Assembly (NCBI RefSeq): GCF_041740695.1
Contig: NZ_JBGSLK010000043.1
Span: 62,001-126,000, forward strand
DNA length: 64,000 nt
Source of the DNA: Haliscomenobacter sp041740695
Lineage (GTDB): Bacteria > Bacteroidota > Bacteroidia > Chitinophagales > Saprospiraceae
Direction of reading: 5' to 3'
Position numbers and translations under genes: made by a program. The notes under the pieces were generated by a model. That model had not been told where the DNA came from. It did not search any database and was given only the letters and a program-made list of their open reading frames with translations. Below, piece by piece: positions 41,826 through 49,459 of this stretch; within the stretch, counting starts at the first letter, position 1, and every line of letters begins with the position of its first letter.

Positions 41826-42882
41826 CTTCAGGTGTTGCGTTTTGGAGAATGATATGGCCGTTGGGGTCAATAAGAAAATTTGTTGTAATAGATGTTATTC
41901 CGATTTTTTTAGCAAAAGAATTTTTGAAAGATGGATAGTCAATACTGTGATTAGCTGACATGAGTTGGTCCTCGGCAATTGCTTTTTTCCAATTATTCTC
42001 ACTGTAATCTAATGAGACAAGCAATGGGAATAGTAAAGTATTTTTAGCAATATAATCATTGTTTATAAACTCATAATTCAAAGCACGGGATTGTTTAGAC
42101 CAACTAGCCCAGAATACAATGAAAATATATTTTGTTTGAAAATCATTCAAACGTATTTCCTGATCATTAAATCCTTTAACTCTAGAATTAAAGGGGATTT
42201 CACTAATAACACTGTTAGTATATTGAAACTTTGAACGAAAAGTTTTAGTGAAGTGTCGAAAATCATAATTACTTTCAAATCTTTCTTCTAATGTATCAAT
42301 GTGCTTCTTAATTTCATTTAGATAAATATTAGAGTTTATACCAATAAGACAAAGCTCTTTAAGTAAAAAGCTATGCGTATTAATTATTAACTTAAAAGTA
42401 TACTCTTCAAGTTCCAAATCTAATCCATCTAAATTTATTTCGTTCTCGCTATTAGCTATACTACCATGTGTCTTTCTTATTATTGTTTTTCTTTTATTGC
42501 CAATTTCTTGAATCTTATTAATGTAATTATTTCGGTCAATAGAAGAAGGAGATCCTTGTATTATCGAGGAATCAATTGTGACATAATTATTAGATTTTAT
42601 ATTTATAGTTTCATTTGGCTTTGTAAATAATTCAAGGTAACTTGATTTTTGCTCATATCTAATTTGTATCCACTCTTCGTGTGTTATTTTCTTTTTTAGT
42701 TCATAAGAGCCTTTTATCATTTTAACGGTATCAATTATTTCACCATTCTCAGACATTGTAGATATGTACACCCGTTGATCCATACATGATTCGCAGATGC
42801 CATTTATCATAAGGTTCTCATTTTGGGCGCATAGTAATATGCTAAAACATATAAACAAGACTACATAAACAAGTTTTTTCAT
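41794..42882 (-). CDS. TlpA-like redoxin protein with degenerate active site
   Basis: A 362-residue secreted protein: signal peptide (MKKLVYVVLFICFSILLCAQ), a DUF4369-like beta domain (about 22-110, IYISTM then DTVKMIKGSYELKKK), a helical middle part, and a C-terminal thioredoxin fold (KYIFIVFWASWSKQSRALNYEF to NFLIDPNGHIIL). The place of the CxxC active site is taken by SKQS, so it cannot do ordinary dithiol chemistry. In many Bacteroidota systems such proteins accompany peptide exporters and VKOR fusions. The gene is clearly more AT-rich than its surroundings and overlaps the VKOR-fusion gene, indicating cotranscription. It may act as a chaperone or binding protein instead of an oxidoreductase. 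Confidence 0.88.
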   Translation of the reverse strand: MKKLVYVVLFICFSILLCAQNENLMINGICESCMDQRVYISTMSENGEIIDTVKMIKGSYELKKKITHEEWIQIRYEQKSSYLELFTKPNETINIKSNNYVTIDSSIIQGSPSSIDRNNYINKIQEIGNKRKTIIRKTHGSIANSENEINLDGLDLELEEYTFKLIINTHSFLLKELCLIGINSNIYLNEIKKHIDTLEERFESNYDFRHFTKTFRSKFQYTNSVISEIPFNSRVKGFNDQEIRLNDFQTKYIFIVFWASWSKQSRALNYEFINNDYIAKNTLLFPLLVSLDYSENNWKKAIAEDQLMSANHSIDYPSFKNSFAKKIGITSITTNFLIDPNGHIILQNATPEDVKAFLDKLK

Positions 42883-42913
42883 AGTAAGAAAATTAAAATG
42901 CAATTAATAATAA

Positions 42914-42961
42914 GTATGACTCATTTTGTTTACAGTATGCTGCAAGCAAAATGAGTCATAC
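42914..42961 (-). terminator. strong hairpin between the small peptide gene and the redoxin gene
   Basis: A perfect 15-bp stem: GTATGACTCATTTTG (42914-42928) with CAAAATGAGTCATAC (42947-42961), an 18-nt loop, then an AT-rich run on the minus strand. It could terminate most transcripts coming from the small peptide gene and so set a high peptide-to-processing-enzyme ratio. Confidence 0.5.
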
Positions 42962-43147
42962 CAATACATCACACAAACTTAAACTCTTTTATTTTTTTGC
43001 GAACTTTATTGTTATATAAAGCAATCAATTTTGGGTCGATTGATTTAAAACAATCAATATTGGCAAGGTAATTAATGATATGAAACTTGCACAATGGCCT
43101 AAACCAAAACTGATTGCTCTATGTAACAATTTCATTTGCCCGTTAGA

Positions 43148-43432
43148 TTATTCAACCGCTCCAGAACAGCTTACGCTTACGATTTCATCTTTCGCCCATC
43201 CTTCGTACAAATGCTTTTTGTAAGTTGCTTCTGTTGCTTCCCTCCACGAATCAGAACAGGCTGTTCCTGTGTCAGTGATAGTTGTTCCATTCACTTTAAA
43301 TGAGGTGACACAAGTAAAGGCGCCCTTAAATAATCCTCCCCCACAATCTGGAGCAACTCCACCCTGAATTAATTTGGATTTGGGTTTTTCTATAGCCCAA
43401 ATATTCCATTTAGAAAAATGATTAGTATCCAT
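43148..43432 (-). CDS. candidate exported peptide precursor with Gly-Gly leader and four cysteines
   Basis: A 94-residue protein with no classical signal peptide. Residues 1-25 form a leader-like segment ending KSKLIQGG. A cut after Gly25 would release a 69-residue peptide that starts VAPDCGGGLFKG and has four cysteines (PDCGGG, FTCVTS, TACSDS, VSCSGA). Ile at -4 and Ile at -12 from the cut fit double-glycine leaders recognised by C39 peptidases; Ser at -7 is less typical. It lies on the same strand and in the same island as a C39-ABC exporter, HlyD adaptor and VKOR-thioredoxin oxidase, which would suit export and two disulfides. No family is recognised. It could be a bacteriocin or a signalling peptide. 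Confidence 0.7.
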   Translation of the reverse strand: MDTNHFSKWNIWAIEKPKSKLIQGGVAPDCGGGLFKGAFTCVTSFKVNGTTITDTGTACSDSWREATEATYKKHLYEGWAKDEIVSVSCSGAVE

Positions 43433-43551
43433 AAAATTGGTTTTTAAGCATGAATCGAATAGCTGCTTGCTAAAGTCATCAAATTTGGACTAAATAAGTC
43501 CTATTTGTAGGAAACCTTGCAAACAACAAATCAAATTAAAAAACACTATAC

Positions 43552-44181
43552 CTACGGCTCAGCATCCCAGCCATAATTTTCAAACATACACTTATTCCAT
43601 TCTTTCAGTGCAGCGTTAACAGTAGATAAATAATACACAGATGCAGCTGCATCACAAACAGCCCAAAACGGGCCTGCTGCTAAGCACGCTATTAGCTCTC
43701 CGCCATAAAGTGCTGTTGCCTGGGCAATACTGGCATTCATACCGTCAGTACAAATAAGATTTGCGACCCGCAGCTTCTTGTGCTTAGATTCTATATTCCC
43801 TTTCTCGGCATCTACCAAATCCGAATTTCCCACCTTTAGTGTCAATAAAATAGTTTCATAATTAATTCTTTCACCATATTTATTTAAAAGTTTATTCATG
43901 TCTTGTCTAATAAGATTAAGTTCATCTTTTACTCCAATTTCAATCAAAAAAATTTCCTTCTCTTTGTCATCTTGCGAATAGTTAATCCTTTCTAAAGTCC
44001 GAGAATTAATGTCCGCAGACTTTACGATTAGGCTACTTATTTTTTTGATAGCACTAATAAACACTTCATCCTGAGCCAAAATCTCTGCAATTTCCTCATC
44101 TGATTTAATGTCGAAATTTTCCTTTTGGCAAGAAAAGGATATTGAAAGCGTTAGCAAACTAAACAAAATAAACTTCTTCAT
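43552..44181 (-). CDS. lipoprotein of unknown function with Cys- and Ala-rich C-terminal segment
   Basis: A 209-residue predicted lipoprotein (signal MKKFILFSLLTLSISFSC). The middle part is charged and helical with coiled-coil character. The last 70 residues differ: LICTDGMNASIAQATALYGG, ELIACLAAGPFWAVCDAAAS, VYYLSTVNAALKEWNKCMF. This segment is helical, small-residue-rich and has four spaced cysteines, as in some exported peptide cores. The gene precedes the Gly-Gly peptide gene in the same AT-rich stretch. It may be a second cargo or an immunity/anchor protein for the island; I cannot decide between these. Confidence 0.75.
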   Translation of the reverse strand: MKKFILFSLLTLSISFSCQKENFDIKSDEEIAEILAQDEVFISAIKKISSLIVKSADINSRTLERINYSQDDKEKEIFLIEIGVKDELNLIRQDMNKLLNKYGERINYETILLTLKVGNSDLVDAEKGNIESKHKKLRVANLICTDGMNASIAQATALYGGELIACLAAGPFWAVCDAAASVYYLSTVNAALKEWNKCMFENYGWDAEP

Positions 44182-44246
44182 TTAGGTTTTGATTTTAGTT
44201 AAAAAATAAAAGAAAGAGCTCTAATTAGGCTCATCTATATACAAAT

Positions 44247-44567
44247 CTACCCCTCCTCACTGCACAAATCATGCAGTACCCAAAATTCCCTTAAAAAATT
44301 TTCACCGCCCTTAATTTTCTCTGCATCCACCCGCTGTACAAACAGCTCCCGGCGGAATTCCACATCCGTTGTATAATAATAAGACTCCCGCTGCGAGCAA
44401 TATTCCACCGGAGCGCCCAGGCTCCGCAAGGTATCAATGAGTTTATACACTTTACGTTCGCATACATTCAAGCGGCGAGCCAGTTCGCTGGGCTTGCCGG
44501 TAGCTTTGCGGCGAATGAGGCCGTCGAGGCGGTCGATGAGATCGAGGATTTCGAAGAATTTAAACAT
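44247..44567 (-). CDS. small HTH-type DNA-binding protein
   Basis: A 106-residue protein with an HTH_11/DeoR-like winged-helix segment at residues about 20-60 (KPSELARRLNVCERKVYKLIDTLRSLGAPVEY), followed by the wing-like CSQRESYYYTTDVEF. No effector domain follows, unlike WYL regulators that share this HTH. It is encoded between the exporter genes and the lipoprotein/peptide genes, and is the only regulator in the island, so it is the likely controller of cargo expression. The 65-bp gap to the lipoprotein gene could hold its operator. Direction of control is unknown. Confidence 0.82.
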   Translation of the reverse strand: MFKFFEILDLIDRLDGLIRRKATGKPSELARRLNVCERKVYKLIDTLRSLGAPVEYCSQRESYYYTTDVEFRRELFVQRVDAEKIKGGENFLREFWVLHDLCSEEG

Positions 44568-44600
44568 AGGAGAGAAAATGTTTTAATGTATGAAGCAGGA

Positions 44601-44724
44601 TAAAATAAAGTACGATTTGACGAAGTACGAAGTACGATTTGGCACTCATCCGATATCCGTACTTCGTACCTCGGCACTTCGTACTTCGCTTAATCGTACC
44701 TCGTACCTCTTTCCTTCGTACATT
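44601..44724. repeat. long intergenic palindrome LIR11 (CGAAGTACG type)
   Basis: Arms are iterated GAAGTACGA / TCGTACTTC words (44601-44642 and 44657-44723) around GGCACTCATCCGATATCC. The right arm is longer than the left, with extra word copies. It ends one base before the hlyD-type stop codon (44725). Confidence 0.85.
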
Positions 44725-46011
44725 TCACTGTCCAATTTGCCACAGTTTTCCGAGCAACCGTTCCAACATCCGCCGTTCCTTGGTTACAATCCGAGCTGTG
44801 CCGCTCAGGTTTTGGCGAAAAGGAATGATTTTATTGTAGCTACTACGCAGCGTATCGGAGAGTTTCACCTCCACTTGGTAAAAGAACTTGCCCTCTTGAT
44901 CAGTGGCTGGCAGTCTGGAAATATAGCTCACCGTACCCTCCAGGTAACCAAATTCATCGGGAGGGAAGGCATCGAGCTCGATTTGCACCCGGTTGCCAAG
45001 GCTCATGCGTCCGCTACCCGTAGTGGGGGCAGTGCAAATGGCCACTACACCCTCGGAGCTGGCCGGAATGATGGTGCCTGGAGCTTTGCCAGCGTTTAGA
45101 AATTGCCCTTCGCCCAGGCCCGTTTGCCACACCAAAGTGCCAGCAATGGGGGCGGTGATGAGGTATTGAAGTTTCCATTGGGCCAAAGCGGCTTGCAATT
45201 GCTGCGTAGCTTGTTGGTAGCTGCGGGTACGTTCTTCCTGACCAGTTTGGCGGTCGGCGTGCAGGCGCAGTTGTTCGGTACGGAGTTGTTCGGCGCGCAT
45301 GCGGTTTTGGATGGCCTCTTCCTTCATGCTGTGTGCGGAGCGGCGAGCCTGGAGCCAAGCCGTTTTTTTGCCCTCCAATTCCTGGTCGCTGATGACCTTT
45401 TGCTTGTTTAGGCTGCTGGCCCGATTGTAGTCGCGTTGCACCAGTTCAACTTCCTCGGAATATAGCGTACTGCGCTGATCAAGGGCTTGAGCCAATTCAG
45501 TATTGCGTTCGGCTTCCTGCTGCAAAGCGGCAATTTGTTCCTGAGTGATGGTTTGCGCAAGGAATTGCTGCAAAGCTTCTCTGGTTTGCAACCAGGACGC
45601 AAAACTAGCTTGTACATCGCCAAGCTGCAATGGGCGGCTTGGCAGTACAATGGTGCTTTGTACAGGTTTGGCAATAGCTTGTTCCACCCATTGGAGGTCT
45701 GGCCAATGGGCAGCGCTATGGATCAAGCCCAGCGTTTGCCCAACTTGTACCCATTGCTGGTTGGGCACCAAAATGGACCCCAGTCGACCGCCATTGGCAC
45801 AAACTACTTCCACCGGAGCTTGTTGGGTACGCAAAAGCGCCATAGCCTGAATGCGATCGGGATAACGGATAAACCAGCTCATGGCTACCGCCATTGTGGC
45901 AATGGTACACATGAGCCCCATTCCGGAGTGGAGTAGCCAAGAGGGAGGAGTGGCGAGAAAATCCTGGAGGGCATCGGGGCGAGATGCAGGGGATGAGGTT
46001 GTTGTTGGCAT
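44725..46011 (-). CDS. HlyD-family membrane fusion protein
   Basis: A 428-residue periplasmic adaptor for a type I-like exporter. The start at MPTTTSSPASRPDALQDFL is used because the longer ORF runs into repeat sequence. One transmembrane helix lies at about 28-46 (GLMCTIATMAVAMSWFI), followed by a lipoyl half-motif (ANGGRLGSILVPNQQWVQVGQTLGLI), a long alpha-hairpin with coiled coil (about 120-270, Gln/Glu/Arg-rich) and the second lipoyl half plus beta-barrel (YLITAPIAGTLVWQTGLGEG, GNRVQIELDAFPPDEFGYLEG). It works with the C39-ABC transporter encoded two genes upstream. The outer-membrane channel is not in the window. Confidence 0.94.
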   Translation of the reverse strand: MPTTTSSPASRPDALQDFLATPPSWLLHSGMGLMCTIATMAVAMSWFIRYPDRIQAMALLRTQQAPVEVVCANGGRLGSILVPNQQWVQVGQTLGLIHSAAHWPDLQWVEQAIAKPVQSTIVLPSRPLQLGDVQASFASWLQTREALQQFLAQTITQEQIAALQQEAERNTELAQALDQRSTLYSEEVELVQRDYNRASSLNKQKVISDQELEGKKTAWLQARRSAHSMKEEAIQNRMRAEQLRTEQLRLHADRQTGQEERTRSYQQATQQLQAALAQWKLQYLITAPIAGTLVWQTGLGEGQFLNAGKAPGTIIPASSEGVVAICTAPTTGSGRMSLGNRVQIELDAFPPDEFGYLEGTVSYISRLPATDQEGKFFYQVEVKLSDTLRSSYNKIIPFRQNLSGTARIVTKERRMLERLLGKLWQIGQ

Positions 46012-46027
46012 AGAAGTTAATTTTGAT

Positions 46028-46145
46028 GTACGAAGGAAAGAGGTACGAAGTACGATCAAACGAAGTACGATTTGACGAGGTACGAAGTACGAATACCGGG
46101 CGCATCCGGTATTCGTACTTCGTACCTCGTCAAATCGTACTTTGC
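46028..46145. repeat. long intergenic palindrome LIR12 (CGAAGTACG type), perfect 37-bp stem
   Basis: The central part is a perfect 37-bp inverted repeat with a 6-nt loop GCGCAT: left arm 46063-46099 (AAGTACGATTTGACGAGG, TACGAAGTACGAATACCGG) and right arm 46106-46142. A further left-side extension of GTACGAAG words (46028-46062) has no partner. It fills the gap between the four-helix gene and hlyD. Confidence 0.93.
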
Positions 46146-46156
46146 TTTATTGTGCT

Positions 46157-46513
46157 TTATTCATTGGTTCTGAGCTTTTTCAAAGTGGCTACGACAATCG
46201 CCAGTAATTCATTCGTTTCTTTCCACAGTGGTTTCAGATCTGTTTTAGCTTCGGGATGTAATTCAGCGATGATTTCCAGCCAGTACAGGGTTTCGTCCAG
46301 CTCTTCTTCCACAATTTTGATTTTATTCAAAAAATCCTTCGCGGACTTGGCTCTACATGCGGCACGGTAATTGGCTCCAGGTGAAGTGGCAGAACGGATC
46401 AATTGTGCCCCAAGAATTTTGAATTCCTGCTTTACTGGCAGTTTTCTCACCATCAGGATTATTGCAATGGCCAGTTTTTTATAGCGCTCTTTTAATTGTT
46501 GAGTCTGATCCAT
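46157..46513 (-). CDS. four-helix-bundle protein (23S rRNA intervening-sequence protein family)
   Basis: A 118-residue all-helical protein of the IVP/S23 four-helix family (TIGR02436 type): LKERYKKLAIAIILMVRKLP, EFKILGAQLIRSATSPGANY, RAACRAKSAKDFLNKIKIVE, EELDETLYWLEIIAEL. The start at MDQTQQ (46513) is chosen because the longer frame translates only repeat DNA. These proteins are found inside rRNA intervening sequences or alone in genomes, and may bind nucleic acid; function is unproven. Here the gene is inserted between the ABC transporter and HlyD genes and is bordered on each side by a palindrome with the same arm word, as if delivered together with them. Confidence 0.9.
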   Translation of the reverse strand: MDQTQQLKERYKKLAIAIILMVRKLPVKQEFKILGAQLIRSATSPGANYRAACRAKSAKDFLNKIKIVEEELDETLYWLEIIAELHPEAKTDLKPLWKETNELLAIVVATLKKLRTNE

Positions 46514-46523
46514 GATTGGGCGT

Positions 46524-46682
46524 TTTGAAGTACGATGGAAAGAAGTACGATGGAAAGAAGTACGAAGTACGATGGAAAGAAGTACGAAGTACGATTTGGC
46601 ACAGCATCCGGCATTCGTACTTCGTACATTGTCACTTCGTACTTCGTTTAACCGTACTTCGTACCTCTTTCCTTCGTACATT
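46524..46682. repeat. long intergenic palindrome LIR13 (CGAAGTACG type)
   Basis: The left arm has four to five copies of AAGTACGATGGAAAG-like units (46524-46595). The right arm has TACTTCGTACNNNGTCACTT and further CGTACTTCG words ending CTCTTTCCTTCGTAC (46606-46681). The core is TTTGGCACAGCATCCGGC. It abuts the ABC transporter stop codon (46687). Confidence 0.85.
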
Positions 46683-46686
46683 AATC

Positions 46687-48897
46687 TCATTTTCCTAATT
46701 CCAGCTGGTTCTTCACCAACGTATAATACGCTCCTCGTTTCTCCGTCAGCTCCTCATGCGTTCCCAATTCCACAATCTTTCCTTGGTCCAACACCACAAT
46801 CTGATCCGCATGTCGAACCGTACTCAAGCGGTGTGCAACCACAATGACTGTACGTCCCTGGAAGAAATTATCCAGTTGTTCGATGATTTCTTTTTCGTTG
46901 TTGGCGTCCAGAGCATTAGTGGCTTCGTCGAAAAACAGGAACGCGGGGTCTTTGTACACGGCGCGAGCAATCAAAAGGCGTTGCCGTTGGCCTTGGCTGA
47001 CCCCGTTGCCGCGTGCCCCAATCATGGTATTGAAGCCCAAGGGGAGCGATTCGATGTAGGGGCGAATGTTGGCGATGCGTACCGATTGATCCAGTTGTGC
47101 GGAGTCGGGAAAGCGGGCACTTTCGGAAATGTTGTTCGCAATGGTATCTGAAAAAAGGTACCCGTCCTGGAGTACAGCACCACAGTGTCCGCGCCAGGCA
47201 TCGGATTGGATTTGGTTGAGCAAGGTAGCTCCTACCCGAATGCTGCCTTTTTGGGGGTGATAAAAGCCCAAGAGGAGTTTGAGCAGGGTGGTTTTGCCAC
47301 TGCCACTCGCGCCTACTATGGCCGTAACTTTTCCACGGGGGATGTTCAGGGTCAGGTTGTCCAAAACCCATTCGCTGAGCGGATTGTAGCGAAAACGAAC
47401 CCCATCGAGGTGGATGTCACCTTGCGTAGGAATGGTGGGAGATTTGCTGTCGTCGTGGGCGTCTTCGTTTTCCTGCTCGTGGATTTCATTGAGGCGTTCG
47501 AGGCTGATCCGGGTATCCTGGGCGGAGCGTAGAAAACCAATGAGTTGTTGGAGCGGGCCGTTTAATTGCCCCACGATGTATTGCACGGCCAGCATCATGC
47601 CCAGCGTCATTTGCCCAGCCATTACCGCTTGTGCGGCCAGGAAGGTGATGAAGATGTCTTTGAGTTGGTTGATGCCCAAACCACCCAGATCCTGGTATTG
47701 GGAAATGTTCAAACTGCGCATTTGGGCGCGCAGGAGTTTAATCTGGATGTCCAACCACTGGTCGCGGCGCTTTTGGCGACTGCCTTGTAGTTTGATTTCG
47801 GGCATACCCTGGATGATCTCCAGCAGGGCGTCCTGGTTGCGGGATTGGTGGCGAAAGGAGAGGTAGTCGATTTCTTTCCTTTTTTTCAAAAAGAAGGCCA
47901 CCCAGAGGGTGTATGCCGCCGCTGCAATCGCAAAAACCGTAAAGATCGGCAAAGAGTACCAGGCCAAAACGCCGCCAAACATCACCAAATTGAATAGGGA
48001 CAAAATCACCGAAAGGGCGGAAGAAGTTAAAAAGCTCTGGATGCGGTGGTGGTCGCCAATCCGCTGGAGCAAATCCCCGGTCATTTTGCTGTCGAAAAAA
48101 CCCAGCGGTAGACGCATGAGTTTGGCCAAAAAATCGCTGATCAAGCTGATGTTGATGTGGCTGCTGACACGCAGCAAAATCCAGGACTGAATGAAGCGGA
48201 TCGCCATTTGCCCGGCAAAAAGCATAAACTGTCCGAGTAGGACGACGTAAATGAAGCTTAAATCCCGCAGGGCAATCCCGTTGTCAACCACCGATTGGGT
48301 TAAAAAGGGAGCAAAAAGGGTGAGGATGGCACTTAGCCCCATGCCCATACCCAATTGTACGAGCATGCGCCGTTGTGGCCGCAAGTAGGAAAATAAGGTA
48401 CCAAAACCTCGTTTGCGCTCACCAGGGTTTTCTTCTTCATAAAAATGGGGCGTCAGCTCCAGGAGCATGGCCACACCTTTGTCCCCGTCGCTGAGCCAGG
48501 AGTCAAGAAATTCGCTGCGTTTAAGTCGGATTTTTTGCCCAGCCGGGTCAGCAATCCATACGAAACGCCGACTGATGCGAAAAACCACCACGAAATGGCG
48601 TTGTTGCCAATGGGCAATCAAGGGCAGTGGCGCTTGCATGAGCCCGGGAATTTCACCAGTATTCGTAAAAGGGACTTTGACCGACAAGGTGCGGAATCCA
48701 ATTTTTTCAGCTGCATTGCCAATGCCGTGCATACTCACCCCTTCCCGATCAATGTGGCAGTGGGTGCGCAGGTAATTGGCTGAATAGTTGCGCCCATAGT
48801 ACTGGGCAATCATCCGCAGGCAGGTTGGCCCGCAGTCCATGGTATCGTGTTGGCGATAAAGGGGGAAGTAGAGTTTTTTCGAACTAGTCTTAACCAT
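46687..48897 (-). CDS. C39 peptidase-containing ABC transporter (bacteriocin/peptide exporter)
   Basis: A 736-residue exporter that cuts and exports Gly-Gly-leader peptides. The N-terminal C39 domain has an intact triad: Cys22 in MDCGPTCLRMIAQYYG, His101 in QQRHFVVV and Asp117 in WIADPAG. A six-helix transmembrane domain follows (about 165-450), and then the ATPase with Walker A GASGSGKTT (about 527-535), signature VSQGQRQRLL, Walker B FLFFDEATNALD and the switch His in VVAHRLSTV. It works with the HlyD protein downstream. With no other Gly-Gly peptide nearby, the 43.1-kb gene is its best cargo candidate. The active-site Cys contrasts with the inactive C39-like domain of the VKOR fusion. Confidence 0.96.
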   Translation of the reverse strand: MVKTSSKKLYFPLYRQHDTMDCGPTCLRMIAQYYGRNYSANYLRTHCHIDREGVSMHGIGNAAEKIGFRTLSVKVPFTNTGEIPGLMQAPLPLIAHWQQRHFVVVFRISRRFVWIADPAGQKIRLKRSEFLDSWLSDGDKGVAMLLELTPHFYEEENPGERKRGFGTLFSYLRPQRRMLVQLGMGMGLSAILTLFAPFLTQSVVDNGIALRDLSFIYVVLLGQFMLFAGQMAIRFIQSWILLRVSSHINISLISDFLAKLMRLPLGFFDSKMTGDLLQRIGDHHRIQSFLTSSALSVILSLFNLVMFGGVLAWYSLPIFTVFAIAAAAYTLWVAFFLKKRKEIDYLSFRHQSRNQDALLEIIQGMPEIKLQGSRQKRRDQWLDIQIKLLRAQMRSLNISQYQDLGGLGINQLKDIFITFLAAQAVMAGQMTLGMMLAVQYIVGQLNGPLQQLIGFLRSAQDTRISLERLNEIHEQENEDAHDDSKSPTIPTQGDIHLDGVRFRYNPLSEWVLDNLTLNIPRGKVTAIVGASGSGKTTLLKLLLGFYHPQKGSIRVGATLLNQIQSDAWRGHCGAVLQDGYLFSDTIANNISESARFPDSAQLDQSVRIANIRPYIESLPLGFNTMIGARGNGVSQGQRQRLLIARAVYKDPAFLFFDEATNALDANNEKEIIEQLDNFFQGRTVIVVAHRLSTVRHADQIVVLDQGKIVELGTHEELTEKRGAYYTLVKNQLELGK

Positions 48898-49459
48898 AAT
48901 AAATAAAGGATTGTTGGGAGATATGAAACACTAGAAATGTACGATGTACTTAGCACGAGTCATTAATGTACGAATGAACGAAGTACGAGGCACGATGTAA
49001 GTTAAATTCTGCTGTAAGTCTTGTACTTCTCTTAATTTACACTCTGCCACATTAGCCACAATTGTGGATAATGTGTTCAAGATTTCGTTGAAGTTTTCCA
49101 TTGCTCTTTATTTATCTCTGATTTCTGATGTAAAAATATTAGCTCTTTCAATCTCAATCAAGGAACTTTTACCCTCATTTGACCACCCCAAATTTTCGCT
49201 ATTGCCCTAAAAGATGTCATTTTGACTACCCAAACTCAGTTGACGACAAGATTTGTATTCAAAATTCAAATGCAAGATCAAGCATACATGTTTCTAAAAT
49301 TTTGCAAATTGTCGAAAAATACACGGCAAATTGTAGTAAATACTGGAATTAAAACTAATTTAGCTGCAATTATTGCAAATACCAGCATCAAAACTTGCAA
49401 AATTGCTCGCAAGAAATGGCTGGATCACAATTACTCAACTACAAAAAAAACTTAAGCGT
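48898..49459. other. divergent intergenic region between the exporter island and susC
   Basis: It contains a possible 56-codon ORF on the minus strand (48931-49101) overlapping degenerate CGAAGTACG repeat words (about 48937-49000). The rest is a very AT-rich susC leader with repeated GCAAATTGT words (around 49310-49390). No regulator binding site is assigned. Confidence 0.5.
48931..49101 (-). CDS. possible small peptide gene upstream of the exporter
   Basis: A 56-codon ORF: MENFNEILNTLSTIVANVAE, CKLREVQDLQQNLTYIVPRT, then a tail encoded by CGAAGTACG-type repeat DNA. The first 30 residues look like a helical, acidic peptide leader with hydrophobic spacing (I, L, L, I, V, V). It has no Gly-Gly, so a cleavage site is not evident. 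It lies 33 bp upstream of the C39-ABC gene on the same strand. Either it is a second precursor or leader peptide whose 3' end has been overwritten by repeat sequence, or it is a chance ORF in an AT-rich leader. Confidence 0.3.
   Translation of the reverse strand: MENFNEILNTLSTIVANVAECKLREVQDLQQNLTYIVPRTSFIRTLMTRAKYIVHF

Noticed and set aside
46023..46370. Open frames coding YEVRSNEVRFDEVRS-like repeats
   Set aside because: They are translations of palindromic CGAAGTACG repeat DNA running into the antisense of the four-helix gene; a repetitive peptide product is not credible.
46157..46513. rRNA intervening sequence containing the four-helix gene
   Set aside because: The protein family is linked to 23S rRNA intervening sequences, but there is no rRNA around it; it is a free-standing gene in the exporter island.
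44601..46682. CRISPR array
   Set aside because: The CGAAGTACG words recur, but without unique spacers of constant length; they form palindromes between genes, and no cas genes are present.
49222..49455. 77-codon open frame in the susC leader
   Set aside because: It has AT-rich, Lys/Thr-dominated composition, no leader or domain, and lies in the untranslated region of susC.
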